38,677 bases of DNA from positions 1-38,677 of the IMG/VR virus record IMGVR_UViG_3300048587_000158, one strand, 5' to 3'. The translations under genes were made by a program, and so were the position numbers. The stretch comes from a virus. This document shows positions 16,262 to 23,832 of the stretch, one piece after another. The notes beneath the pieces were generated by a model. The model saw only the letters and a list, made by a program, of their open reading frames with translations. It did not search any database and had not been told where the DNA came from. Numbering within the stretch: the stretch's first letter is position 1; each line of letters begins with the position of its first letter.

Positions 16262-17542
16262 TCAGGTCTCCGGCTGCTTCAGCCAGTGCATGAGCGCGGC
16301 GCGCACCGCGTTGGAGTCGGAATCGGTGCTGCCGAGCTGGTCGATCGGAATCAGCGCGGATTGAACGGTGAAGATGTCGCCGCCAGGGATTGGCTGCAGA
16401 TCCTCAAGCTCTCTAACTTCGTTTCTGCTCATCCATCCGTGGTCCAAGGCGGATGAGTAGAACGACGTGCGGCCGGCTGTGTCAGCGCGCAGCAGGCCCT
16501 CGACCGAGAACTTCGGGAAAGTGTCGATTTGCTCGACTGGCGAGAGCAGCTGAAACCTGATGGCATCTTCGAACCGCTTCAGCCAGGAATTCAGCCCGTA
16601 CTGCAGGAACCACAGGTTCATTGCCTCCGAACTGCTCGCCCAACTCGACGCCTTGGACGTGTGCCCGATCATCGGAGGCGGAACGCCGAACCATCGGCAG
16701 ATTTCCTCGATGTCGAAGCCGCGGCTTTCGAGCAGCTGCGCATCAGCAGGGTCGATGCCGATCTCGCCGACCTCGATGCCGCCCTCAAGAACCGGCGGCT
16801 TGCCGGCGTTCAGTGATCCGTGCAACTTGTCGATTGTCTGATCGCGGAAGGTGTCGCGCTGCTCTGGCGTCAGCCACTTCGGGTACTTGTAATACGTGGT
16901 CGGCATCAGCCCGTTTTTGAACGTGCCCTTTGCCGCATTGTTCGCAGCAAGCGCGCCGCCGATGACCTCGGCGCCGTACTGGATCACGGACAAGCCGAAA
17001 GGCCCGCAGGTTGTGAATCCAGGGACATGCAGAACGTCGCGTTGCGGAATCTCCCGGAATGTCCCGTCCGGCTCGGTGTAGCTGAACAGGTAGGACCTGT
17101 CCGCCTGCCGTGCCCAGCGCAACCGATCAGGGTGCAGGAAGGTCAGCCCAACGACCCTTCCGCCGATTCGATCAATCTCCGCGAACCCATCGCCGCGAAG
17201 CATCGCGCTCGCCGCCATGCACTCCCACAAGATCGACGAGGTCATGCGCAGGTTTGCGCGCATCCCGATGATCCGGTTCAGCGGGTGCCGCTCATCGTAG
17301 ATGCGCCGCCCGCCGTCCTTCTTGTAGATGCCGACCGGCAATGATCCGATGGTCTGCGCGACCAGGCGCGTGCACGCCCATACCGCGGAGAGCGTGAGCG
17401 CCTCGCCCGCATTCACGCGGACGCCGGACTTCGAATCCTGACCCATGAACTGGCGCCAGTGTTCGACGTCGGACCATCCGAACCCCAGCCAGTTCAGAAC
17501 TGCCGACTTGATCCGACCTGGCTTGCGGGCTTTGTTCGTCAT
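16262..17542 (-). CDS. Portal protein, HK97 family, 426 aa
   Basis: Contains ALTLSAVWACTRLVAQTIGSLPVGIYKK, the conserved portal N-terminus, DVLHVPGFT, the basic EICRWFGVPPPMIGHTSKASSWASSSEAMNLWFLQ clip/wing segment, and ELEDLQPIPGGDIFT at the C-terminus. These are the hallmarks of phage portals of the HK97 type. ATG overlaps the terminase stop (ATGA). It forms the dodecamer through which DNA is packaged. Confidence 0.95.
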   Translation of the reverse strand: MTNKARKPGRIKSAVLNWLGFGWSDVEHWRQFMGQDSKSGVRVNAGEALTLSAVWACTRLVAQTIGSLPVGIYKKDGGRRIYDERHPLNRIIGMRANLRMTSSILWECMAASAMLRGDGFAEIDRIGGRVVGLTFLHPDRLRWARQADRSYLFSYTEPDGTFREIPQRDVLHVPGFTTCGPFGLSVIQYGAEVIGGALAANNAAKGTFKNGLMPTTYYKYPKWLTPEQRDTFRDQTIDKLHGSLNAGKPPVLEGGIEVGEIGIDPADAQLLESRGFDIEEICRWFGVPPPMIGHTSKASSWASSSEAMNLWFLQYGLNSWLKRFEDAIRFQLLSPVEQIDTFPKFSVEGLLRADTAGRTSFYSSALDHGWMSRNEVRELEDLQPIPGGDIFTVQSALIPIDQLGSTDSDSNAVRAALMHWLKQPET

Positions 17543-20361
17543 CGTCCGGTCACCGGGTTGGAAAGGAAGCCATCGATGTCACCTTCCGGCAACACCGAAA
17601 GGGCTACGCCGACCGCCATGTAGAGAGCAGCCATGTCGTCGATCTTGTCGGGACTCCGGCGCTTGTCCGGGGCCATGTTCATGTTCGCGTCGTAACGCGG
17701 TATCAGGTTACTCGCGCACCAGCGCAGCACCGGGTCTCCGCCGTGCACAAGGTCGCCGGATCGGTACGCCCGGTCCACCTCCTGCATCGCCGGGTGATAG
17801 GACTTCGGTCCCTGAATGAACCGCACCAGCGGCAAGCCGTCTTCCAGCAACCGGTTGCTCAAGTCCTTTGCGTTCCAGTCGTCAAACGCGATCGACTGCG
17901 GCGAGAACCTTGCGACATCCTCGCGGATGGCCTGCTCGATCACCGCATAGTCGACGGTGTCGCCGCCAGTCTGGCTGACGTGGCCGCCCTCGACCCATGC
18001 TGCGTAAGTGTTCGCGCCTCGCTGCGTCCGGTGCCTCACGGCTTCTTCCGGCACCCAGCGCCGACCCCATGTGTACCACTTGCCGTCGACGCGCCAGACG
18101 AGCCGCCATGCGGTCATGTCGGTGGTGCTGGACAGGTCCAATCCAGCCCAGCACGGGTACTGAGCCAGCCAGTCGAGGTTTATCGCCCCGTCGCAGCGGT
18201 TCCACTTGCGAATGTCGATCAGCGACTTCGCGTTGCTGCTCTGCCGGTTCAAGCGCTTGATCCGGAACTCGGCGAGCTTGCCGGGCATGGCCCGCGCTTC
18301 GATCGCTTCTTTCCGGATCGCCGCCAAAAGATGCGGGTTCGCATCGGCCAGCGGGTTGGCCTTGATCCATGCCGTCTCGTCGAAGTCTTCATCCTCGTCG
18401 TCGACGGCGAAGAACAGCGCAAGGAAGTGGTCGGCCGTTACGCCGAGAACACCCTCAAGCACCTGGCGCGCGAAGTGGCGAAGCTCAGGCCACGGCCCGG
18501 GCGTTTCATATCCCTCGGTCGTCGTGAACAGCCACAGCGGCGAACTGCGCGCGCCGGCAGCGGACTGCAGCACGTTCAATAGGTCGCCCGACTTGTGGGC
18601 GTGGATCTCGTCGAGCGCCGTGTGCGACGGGTTCAGGCCGTCTTGCGTGCTGGCCTTCGCGTTGATCGGCTTAAAGCCCGCGCCGGTCTCAAGTCGCGTG
18701 ATCGCGTTCGCCCAGCACTCGAGGCCGAACGCCTCGCGCAGCGCGGACTTCTTCTCCGCCATCCGCTTGGCCACGTTCCAGATGATCCGCGCCTGGCTGC
18801 CGGTAGTCGCTGCGCTCACCAGCTGCGCGCCTGGCTCATCCTCGCAGCACATGCAGTACAGCATGATCGCTGCGGCCAGAGTGCTGTTGTGCGTCAGCAG
18901 CATGGACTTGCCAAACAGAAACAGACTGTCCGGCGCATCGACAGTGATGCACTTGACCGGCACGGGCGGAACTCGATCCGCCGCAACGATTTGCACCGTT
19001 CGCGACCGCGGCGTTCCTGCTTGATCCAGCATCCGATCCAGTTTGCGACGCAACCTGAAAACCGGAAGCTGGTCCCGGAATGCCATGAACTGCAGCTTGT
19101 GGCCGGTCCCTGAAACCTCGATGCCGTTGCAAACCAGTCGCTCCCGCCGCCACGAGTACTTCAATCCGAAGCTAGCAAGCAATTCCGCTACGCCGCGCGT
19201 TAGCTGTTCGCTGGTTGACGTGAAACTCAGGACTCTCCCGCTCTTGCTGATCGTTCCGTCGGTGTCCATCAGCCCCTGCAGAAGCGCAAGCCGCTGTTCT
19301 CGCGAGGCTCGAAGGTAGATTGCTGGAATCCCCTTGTTGCCAAGCACACCTGTCGCTCGCAGTTGAGCCGCGAGACTCTTATTGCGAGCGGACTGCGTAC
19401 GGTCGCCATCAGAAATGACGAACGTGGACGCCTTGCTGCCGTTGCAATACTTTTCCCGCACTGGCCAGCCATCAGCGCGAATGCCGTCGATGATCTCGAT
19501 GTCGTCGCGATCACATGTGATCCGCGCCGCCGCCGAGTGCCCGTCTCCAAGCCACGCACCAAGCGTGTATGGCGAGATAGGCAGCGATGCGACCGCACAC
19601 TGCAGCGGCTTAGGCATAAGAATCGAATGGTTCGTGTCGCCGCGCGCGCCACACTTCAGCGTCGCTGCGATTTCCTCCGTCGTTCGGACTCGCGTGCGAG
19701 TCGCGCCGTTGGATGTTCGCGCACCGTTCGGCTGATCGATTCGCGCCGATGTGAGCCAGCTATGACCCGCGTCCGCCACAACTTCTTCGCCGTTGCTGAA
19801 TTTCAGCCGGTAGCATTCGTGGTCAACGTAGACCGGGCTGACTGCCGTCACCGAACACGGCTTGCCATCAGCTCCGAACACCACATCACCCGGAGCCAGA
19901 TCGCCCATGGTCGACCAGCCCGAAGGCGTGGGGACCGGAGTATCCAACGCGAGCGCTTTAGCGTTCTTGCGCGCGACCGCGAACAGCGCCGACGTGAAGC
20001 GCCGCGTCTTGTCCGCCTTCCGAAAGCCGAACAGCTGCACCACGAAGAAAACGTGCGACGGATGCAGCACGATGTTCGGGGTTTCCCAAACGCCCTCGAC
20101 GTGCGGCAGCTTCTCGATGAAGTCGCAGGCGTTGTGTGCCTCCCACTCGTCGAACTTGAACGGCGCGCGCTTCCCCTTGGCGCGGCGTAGGTCATCGATG
20201 AATCGGCGCGCGGCGAGCTTAATCAGCCGGCCGAACTTCTTTCCCGAGCGGTCGGCGATGGCCTCGCGGGCGTAGCCTTCAGCGATCGCGACGTAGTCAC
20301 GCCCGCGGCTTGGCCTGCTTCCTGTTTTGCGTGAACTCGTTTTTCGCTGGCTCGTCGCCAT
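17539..20361 (-). CDS. terL: Terminase large subunit with inserted intein, 940 aa
   Basis: ATP-driven packaging motor and nuclease. Extein is 583 aa, the usual size. Walker A is split: residues 131-135 RKNAK, then the intein (136-492), then 493 STLAAAI; splicing restores RKNAKS. Walker B is ALDEIHAH. Nuclease: GLDLSSTTDM and SPDKIDDMAAL, the RuvC-like acidic motifs. ATG lies within the TerS reading frame (65-nt overlap with its end). The packaging motor should be inactive until splicing, since the P-loop Ser comes after the intein. See the intein entry. Confidence 0.96.
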   Translation of the reverse strand: MATSQRKTSSRKTGSRPSRGRDYVAIAEGYAREAIADRSGKKFGRLIKLAARRFIDDLRRAKGKRAPFKFDEWEAHNACDFIEKLPHVEGVWETPNIVLHPSHVFFVVQLFGFRKADKTRRFTSALFAVARKNAKALALDTPVPTPSGWSTMGDLAPGDVVFGADGKPCSVTAVSPVYVDHECYRLKFSNGEEVVADAGHSWLTSARIDQPNGARTSNGATRTRVRTTEEIAATLKCGARGDTNHSILMPKPLQCAVASLPISPYTLGAWLGDGHSAAARITCDRDDIEIIDGIRADGWPVREKYCNGSKASTFVISDGDRTQSARNKSLAAQLRATGVLGNKGIPAIYLRASREQRLALLQGLMDTDGTISKSGRVLSFTSTSEQLTRGVAELLASFGLKYSWRRERLVCNGIEVSGTGHKLQFMAFRDQLPVFRLRRKLDRMLDQAGTPRSRTVQIVAADRVPPVPVKCITVDAPDSLFLFGKSMLLTHNSTLAAAIMLYCMCCEDEPGAQLVSAATTGSQARIIWNVAKRMAEKKSALREAFGLECWANAITRLETGAGFKPINAKASTQDGLNPSHTALDEIHAHKSGDLLNVLQSAAGARSSPLWLFTTTEGYETPGPWPELRHFARQVLEGVLGVTADHFLALFFAVDDEDEDFDETAWIKANPLADANPHLLAAIRKEAIEARAMPGKLAEFRIKRLNRQSSNAKSLIDIRKWNRCDGAINLDWLAQYPCWAGLDLSSTTDMTAWRLVWRVDGKWYTWGRRWVPEEAVRHRTQRGANTYAAWVEGGHVSQTGGDTVDYAVIEQAIREDVARFSPQSIAFDDWNAKDLSNRLLEDGLPLVRFIQGPKSYHPAMQEVDRAYRSGDLVHGGDPVLRWCASNLIPRYDANMNMAPDKRRSPDKIDDMAALYMAVGVALSVLPEGDIDGFLSNPVTGR
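18886..19956 (-). mobile_element. Class-3-like intein with LAGLIDADG endonuclease, 357 aa, in TerL P-loop
   Basis: Starts at Ala136 (ALALDTPVPTPSGW) where most inteins have Cys/Ser, so the usual N-terminal nucleophile is absent. The three residues that define class 3 inteins are visible: Trp202 two residues after block B His200 (GHSWLT), Cys471 in block F (VKCITVDAP, position 4), and Thr490 before the terminal His491-Asn492; +1 residue Ser493. The endonuclease carries LGAWLGDGH (268-275) and LLQGLMDTDGT (360-370), the two LAGLIDADG (DOD) motifs, so homing may still work. GC of one sampled line is 60%. Confidence 0.92.
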
Positions 20362-20716
20362 GCGGTCGCACCTTTCCTTGAGCGACAGGGGTCAAGCCGA
20401 AGTCGTTTGCCAGCGCGCGGTACTGCGCGATCAGTGCAGCGTTCGGACTCTCGCCGGCCGCGTACAGCTGGACGATCTTGCCGTGCAGCGCGCACATCTG
20501 GCCGAGCGCGGACAGACCGCCTTCGGTCAGCAGTCGATTGGCAACCAGGACGCGCGTCAGGCGCTCCCATTCGCGCACCGCATGACCGTTCGGCATCCAC
20601 TCGGGCGCTGGAGGGATCTCGTCGATGGACGGCAGATCCACGACCGGAGCAGCTCGGTCAGGTCGAGCGGTGCCGGCGACAACCTTCAAGTTGTGCGGCT
20701 TACGGGCTCGGCTCAT
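20297..20716 (-). CDS. terS: Terminase small subunit, P27 family, 139 aa
   Basis: Helical protein with the P27-like pattern: SRARKPHNLKVVAGTARPDR, PPAPEWMPNGHAVREWERLTRVL, and a central ALGQMCALHGKIVQLYAAGE. Binds the packaging site and recruits TerL. Directly upstream of terL, overlapping it by 65 nt in another frame. Preceded by a weak GAG Shine-Dalgarno sequence. Confidence 0.85.
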   Translation of the reverse strand: MSRARKPHNLKVVAGTARPDRAAPVVDLPSIDEIPPAPEWMPNGHAVREWERLTRVLVANRLLTEGGLSALGQMCALHGKIVQLYAAGESPNAALIAQYRALANDFGLTPVAQGKVRPHGDEPAKNEFTQNRKQAKPRA

Positions 20717-20803
20717 CTCGAAAAATTCTCAGACTTGGGAAATGACGGCGTGAAATAAACGATTCGGGCGCGTGACGTAGGTGAAACGCTCCAGACTTTT
20801 CCC
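20717..20803 (-). other. Intergenic region upstream of terS, possible packaging site
   Basis: 87 bp without a gene between a 52-aa ORF and terS, the usual neighbourhood of cos/pac. It contains two CAGACTT direct copies (20732 and 20792) but I see no proven staggered cleavage site. Nothing further can be supported. Confidence 0.25.
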
Positions 20804-20962
20804 TTACCCCCACCCATCTTCAGGCTTCGGGATCCGATTGCCGTCGAGATCCTCGACGGTCGCGTCGGCATCACCCTCATCCTCGCCGAGCAGATGCGCG
20901 AGCATCGCCTCGACGATCTTCATGCGGCTCTCAAGCGCCGCGACCTTGGCCTGCACGTCCAT
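20804..20962 (-). CDS. Small acidic protein between HNH nuclease and terS, 52 aa
   Basis: ATG at 20962 inside the end of the HNH gene, TAA at 20806-20804. Reads MDVQAKVAALESRMKIVEAM then an acidic stretch GEDEGDADATVEDLDG and an aromatic C-terminus EDGWG. Heptad spacing of the N-terminus suggests a short coiled coil. Same transcript as HNH and terminase genes, so it may help packaging. Function unknown. Confidence 0.65.
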   Translation of the reverse strand: MDVQAKVAALESRMKIVEAMLAHLLGEDEGDADATVEDLDGNRIPKPEDGWG

Positions 20963-21254
20963 CCTGCTCTGCCCTTGTCTTGCTGCTATGGCAGACCGCG
21001 CACAGCGTCTGCAGGTTGCCTGCGTCGTTGTTGTGGCTGTCGTTGTCGATGTGGTCGACCTGGTCGCCGTAGTGCTTGCAGGCTGCGCACGTAAACCCGT
21101 CGCGCTGCAGGATCACCAGGCGCAGCATTCGCCAGCCCTTCGACCCGGTGTGCATCGCTCGCCGCTGCTGGCGATCCTTTGGCCCATGCCCACGCGGGTT
21201 GTGCAGCTTGGCAGCCGACCGCACGAGGCGATGGGTTGGCGCCTTGCGCGGCAT
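20931..21254 (-). CDS. HNH endonuclease next to terminase, 107 aa
   Basis: MPRKAPTHRLVRSAAK N-terminus, then RDGFTCAACKHYGDQVDHIDNDSHNN...LQTLCAVCHSSKT. This is the HNH core with two CxxC zinc ligands (CAAC and CAVC) and DHI-D-N-H. HNH enzymes beside terminases (HK97 gp74-like) act with TerL in cos cleavage. It follows a 50-bp gap after the 97-aa gene. Confidence 0.88.
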   Translation of the reverse strand: MPRKAPTHRLVRSAAKLHNPRGHGPKDRQQRRAMHTGSKGWRMLRLVILQRDGFTCAACKHYGDQVDHIDNDSHNNDAGNLQTLCAVCHSSKTRAEQDGRAGQGRGA

Positions 21255-21305
21255 CAGCGACGCCGGATCAGATCAGCGAGCACGCACAGCACCTGCCACA
21301 CGACG

Positions 21306-21599
21306 CTATGCACTGCGCGCACGGAACAAACTGACCGCCTTGAACAGCGCCACAGCCGCAGTCGCGAAGTCGCGCAGCATGTAGGCCGCTTCCTGATACT
21401 TCGGCCACTGAGCTACGAACCATGCGAACAGCTCGCCGAACTTCGTCTTGCCATCCGCATCGACGTCGCGCTCAAGCTCGACGATCTTCAGCAGTACCGA
21501 CAGCAGCGTTCCGAGATCAGCACTGCGCACGAACTGCGACGCGAGCGAGGCCAGTGCGAGCGCCTTCGTTCCCAGTTGCCACTTCGTCAGGATGTTCAT
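21306..21599 (-). CDS. Unknown lysis-region protein, 97 aa
   Basis: ATG at 21599 (MNILTKWQLGTKALALASL) overlaps the o-spanin stop (ATGA); the longer frame to 21761 is out-of-frame with spanin genes. Mostly helical with alternating hydrophobic and charged segments and a moderately hydrophobic stretch near ALALASLASQF and AVALFKAVSLF. Not recognised. In the lysis operon, so possibly holin-associated. Confidence 0.55.
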   Translation of the reverse strand: MNILTKWQLGTKALALASLASQFVRSADLGTLLSVLLKIVELERDVDADGKTKFGELFAWFVAQWPKYQEAAYMLRDFATAAVALFKAVSLFRARSA

Positions 21600-21889
21600 C
21601 GTTTCGCCCGTGCGTTGTGCTTGTGGATGCAGTCCCACAGCGCACGAATGCGCTCGGCTGCCTGCGTGTAGTCGCCCGTCAACCTGTGCTCTTCCGTCGC
21701 CTGCTGATCCGCGTCCGTTGCTCGCGCGGGCGCCGGTACTGGCGTATCCGGCACATTGCACCTGATCGGCTCAACCACCCGCTCGCGCTTGATTGGCGCT
21801 GGTTGCTGCGGATCGGGCTTGCTCGTATGCGTCAGCCCGCACGCGCTGCACATCAACAGGCAGGACACAAGTAGCCAGGTTGCTCGCAT
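21596..21889 (-). CDS. o-spanin (Rz1-like outer-membrane lipoprotein), 97 aa
   Basis: Signal sequence MRATWLLVSCLLMCSACG with a lipobox-like SAC (Cys17 the likely lipidated residue), then proline-rich PDPQQPAPIKRE, as in Rz1 proteins. It overlaps the i-spanin gene by 119 nt in another frame, the standard spanin design. Spanins fuse inner and outer membranes at the last step of lysis, implying a Gram-negative host. Length is longer than lambda Rz1. Confidence 0.75.
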   Translation of the reverse strand: MRATWLLVSCLLMCSACGLTHTSKPDPQQPAPIKRERVVEPIRCNVPDTPVPAPARATDADQQATEEHRLTGDYTQAAERIRALWDCIHKHNARAKR

Positions 21890-22160
21890 TCAGCGCATTC
21901 CTGAGTTGTGAGCCTATGCCGCTGGTCCGCGCCTCGATCTGCTGGATCGACTGCTGCAGGGTCGCCAGGTCGACGCGCTCTTGTTCGGCCCGTTCCTTTC
22001 CCGCTTCCAACTGCTCGACCAGGTCGGCGTTGACGCGATCGCGCTCGTCAAGTGCCTGGGCTCGCGCCTCTGCCAGCATCTCAGTGCGGCCATAGTCGCG
22101 GCCCATGTGCCCAGCGATTGCAATCGCGGCTACCGTGATGATCCAGCGCAGCCATTCCAT
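21771..22160 (-). CDS. i-spanin (Rz-like), 129 aa
   Basis: ATG 22160 overlaps the endolysin stop (TGATG). One N-terminal membrane segment (EWLRWIITVAAIAIAG), then a long charged coiled coil (AEARAQALDERDRVNADLVEQ onward), the features of an inner-membrane i-spanin. Overlaps the o-spanin gene. The longer frame to 22517 runs antisense through the endolysin and is rejected. Confidence 0.8.
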   Translation of the reverse strand: MEWLRWIITVAAIAIAGHMGRDYGRTEMLAEARAQALDERDRVNADLVEQLEAGKERAEQERVDLATLQQSIQQIEARTSGIGSQLRNALNASNLATCVLPVDVQRVRADAYEQARSAATSANQARAGG

Positions 22161-22657
22161 CAGCGGTCTGAAACCTGCGCACCGGCCTTGCTGATCTGTG
22201 GCGCCATCGGGTAGCTGCGCCAGTCGCTGACGGTCGGCCACACCAGCGCGACCAGGCGCGACGCACTGAACGGCGCCTCTGACACTCGATTTCCCTGGTT
22301 GCCGCCGAGCAGGATCAGCGTCCCGTTGCCGATGCCGGTCAGGAATCCGACATGCCCGCTGGCCGCGCCGCGGTCTGAACTCAGCACGACGATGGCGCCG
22401 AGGCGCGCATCGCACGGCTGCACTGTCGCCCCAGACGCGAATCCGCGTGCACGCGGCGTGCGGGGCGATCGAACGCCGGACATCTCCAGCGCTGCGCAGG
22501 CGAACGCCGCACACCATGGCGTCTCATCGTCGGTCACCGTCAGCGGCACCTTGCCCTGCTTCCAGTAGTCGACGACGCCGGGGTTGTGCTTCGCCCCGAC
22601 GATCTCGCGCACGCCGATCTGGCCGCGCGCCCATGTGAGCCATGGAGGGACGATCAT
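22160..22657 (-). CDS. Endolysin, CHAP-like (TIGR02594 type), 165 aa
   Basis: N-terminal PPWLTWARGQIGVREIVG, NPGVVDYWK, then ETPWCAAFACAALEMSGV with the catalytic Cys, and GAASGHVGFLTG with the catalytic His: an N-acetylmuramoyl-L-alanine amidase/endopeptidase-like fold. No signal peptide, so it needs a holin. ATG overlaps the 75-aa gene (ATGA). Confidence 0.82.
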   Translation of the reverse strand: MIVPPWLTWARGQIGVREIVGAKHNPGVVDYWKQGKVPLTVTDDETPWCAAFACAALEMSGVRSPRTPRARGFASGATVQPCDARLGAIVVLSSDRGAASGHVGFLTGIGNGTLILLGGNQGNRVSEAPFSASRLVALVWPTVSDWRSYPMAPQISKAGAQVSDR

Positions 22658-22881
22658 GACGTAGCCGCTTCAAGCAGGCGCCTCACCTTTCGCTGCGACG
22701 CAAAGACGCGCGTGGCGGCCTTGTCGGCCTGATTGCGCTCGGTCTCGTTGCCTGGCTCTGCTTGCGCTTGCGACAGTTGCAGGTGGTATCGGTCTACCGA
22801 CGTCGCGAGGTCTACCAGCGCGAAACCCAACTTACGCAGGCCATCCGGCGTGATTGGCTTGCTGCCTATGCTGATGATCAT
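22654..22881 (-). CDS. Unknown soluble lysis-operon protein, 75 aa
   Basis: ATG at 22881 (MIISIGSKPITPDGLRKLGF) overlaps the 42-aa gene; the longer frame to 23106 is a shadow. Helical, acidic-basic, ending VRRLLEAATS. Lies between a tiny membrane protein and the endolysin. Not recognised; could be a lysis regulator. Confidence 0.6.
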   Translation of the reverse strand: MIISIGSKPITPDGLRKLGFALVDLATSVDRYHLQLSQAQAEPGNETERNQADKAATRVFASQRKVRRLLEAATS

Positions 22882-23006
22882 GGTCCGCCCTGTTCGTGCT
22901 CGTCGTGCTCCCAGTACTGCGCCTGCTGGATGGCTCGATTGACCTCGAACAGAACCAGGGCGCCGATCAACAGCAGCGCCAGCGCTATGCCGAGAAACGT
23001 GTTCAC
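22878..23006 (-). CDS. Tiny membrane protein, candidate holin component, 42 aa
   Basis: GTG at 23006 overlaps the stop of the 92-aa gene (GTGA); TGA overlaps the next ATG (ATGA). Sequence: one hydrophobic span (TFLGIALALLLIGALVLF), then a charged tail EVNRAIQQAQYWEHDE. It is too short for usual gene callers. A one-TM protein directly upstream of an endolysin fits a pinholin-like or accessory lysis role (inference). Confidence 0.6.
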   Translation of the reverse strand: MNTFLGIALALLLIGALVLFEVNRAIQQAQYWEHDEHEQGGP

Positions 23007-23281
23007 GGCTGCCCCCGGATCGGGTGCAGCGTCCCTGAGCTGTGCGCCTCAAGGATGGCCATGTAATTGGTCTCGAACTTTTCAAGCTCTTTGATGCGTA
23101 GCTCAAGCGCCGCGATCCGCGCTTGCATCGCCGACATCTCAGCCGTGTGGGCTCGCTGGACGTAAGGGTTGATCACCTTCAGGTTGGCGAACCACATCAG
23201 CACCGATCCGACGAGCATCCCCAGCGCGAACGTGCCGCCGCTGGGGCCGAGTAGTTGTCCGATGACCTCCTGCTCGCCCAT
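23003..23281 (-). CDS. Membrane protein with coiled coil, candidate holin, 92 aa
   Basis: Residues 15-33 (GTFALGMLVGSVLMWFANL) form a transmembrane segment near the N-terminus. Residues 42-70 (AHTAEMSAMQARIAALELR onward) form a coiled coil. One TM plus coiled coil resembles class III holins or holin-associated proteins. Third gene of the late operon region. Confidence 0.6.
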   Translation of the reverse strand: MGEQEVIGQLLGPSGGTFALGMLVGSVLMWFANLKVINPYVQRAHTAEMSAMQARIAALELRIKELEKFETNYMAILEAHSSGTLHPIRGQP

Positions 23282-23282
23282 G

Positions 23283-23738
23283 TCAGCCTCGCGGCTTGTT
23301 GCCGACGGCAGCGCCGCCGCAGGTGTACGGCCTGGGCGACTGCACGGGCGCGATGCGTGTCCAAGTCTCGGAGCGCCCGAACCCGTTGGCGACGCTCGTC
23401 TGATCGATTCCGATCACGACACTGAGCGCGCCGGTCGCCGGGTTGAACGATCTCAGCGCCAGAAACTCGCTCCACGCTTGCGGGTTGAACGGCACCGTTA
23501 CCGAACTGTTCCAGCACTGCCCTGGCGCGTAGAGCGTAGTCAGGCTGTAGGTCACGCGGCCCGCGAACTCGATGCACATCAGGTCCAGCGTAATCCAGTG
23601 CGTCTGGTAGCGAGCCAGCTCAACGCGGCAGACGCGATCCGTGCCGGCGTAGACGCCGGACGCGGCCGATGGAATCGGCGTGGCGGCATTGGCAGACGCG
23701 CACAGCAACATCGCCAGAGCGGCAATCGGGGTACGCAT
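23283..23738 (-). CDS. Exported Cys-containing protein, 151 aa
   Basis: Signal peptide MRTPIAALAMLLCASANA with cleavage after ANA, then a beta-rich region with cysteines near RVCRVEL, MCIEF, GQCWNS and YTCGG, consistent with two disulfides in the periplasm. ATG has GGAGAG upstream. First gene of the late operon after the terminator at 23757-23781, before the holin candidates. Not recognised; lysis accessory or superinfection-related roles are possible. Confidence 0.7.
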   Translation of the reverse strand: MRTPIAALAMLLCASANAATPIPSAASGVYAGTDRVCRVELARYQTHWITLDLMCIEFAGRVTYSLTTLYAPGQCWNSSVTVPFNPQAWSEFLALRSFNPATGALSVVIGIDQTSVANGFGRSETWTRIAPVQSPRPYTCGGAAVGNKPRG

Positions 23739-23756
23739 GCGGGGCTCTCCAGAAAC

Positions 23757-23781
23757 GAAAAACCCGCCACTTGGGCGGGTT
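23757..23781 (-). terminator. Rho-independent terminator upstream of late operon
   Basis: Stem 23761-23768 / 23774-23781 (AACCCGCC / GGCGGGTT, perfect), 5-nt loop, followed on the minus strand by TTT-CG-TTTC. It sits between the probable antiterminator gene and the first late gene (ATG 23738), as lambda tR' sits between pR' and the late genes. A Q-like protein would be needed to read past it (inference). Confidence 0.75.
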
Positions 23782-23832
23782 GGGGTTTTTCGAGCGTGGT
23801 TATCTCAACACACTTTTTGTCCGGACACAACA
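23782..23832 (-). promoter_or_regulatory. Gap with palindrome, possible late promoter region
   Basis: 51 bp between the Q-like stop and the terminator. Contains the perfect 10-bp palindrome TGTCCGGACA (23818-23827) and an A/T-rich AAAAAGTGTG segment. No good -35/-10 pair was found (best is GATAAC without a matching -35). Confidence 0.3.

Noticed and set aside
20931-21254. HNH gene as a homing endonuclease
   Set aside because: Position beside the terminase genes and CxxC-HNH pattern fit the packaging-associated HNH family better than a free-standing homing enzyme.
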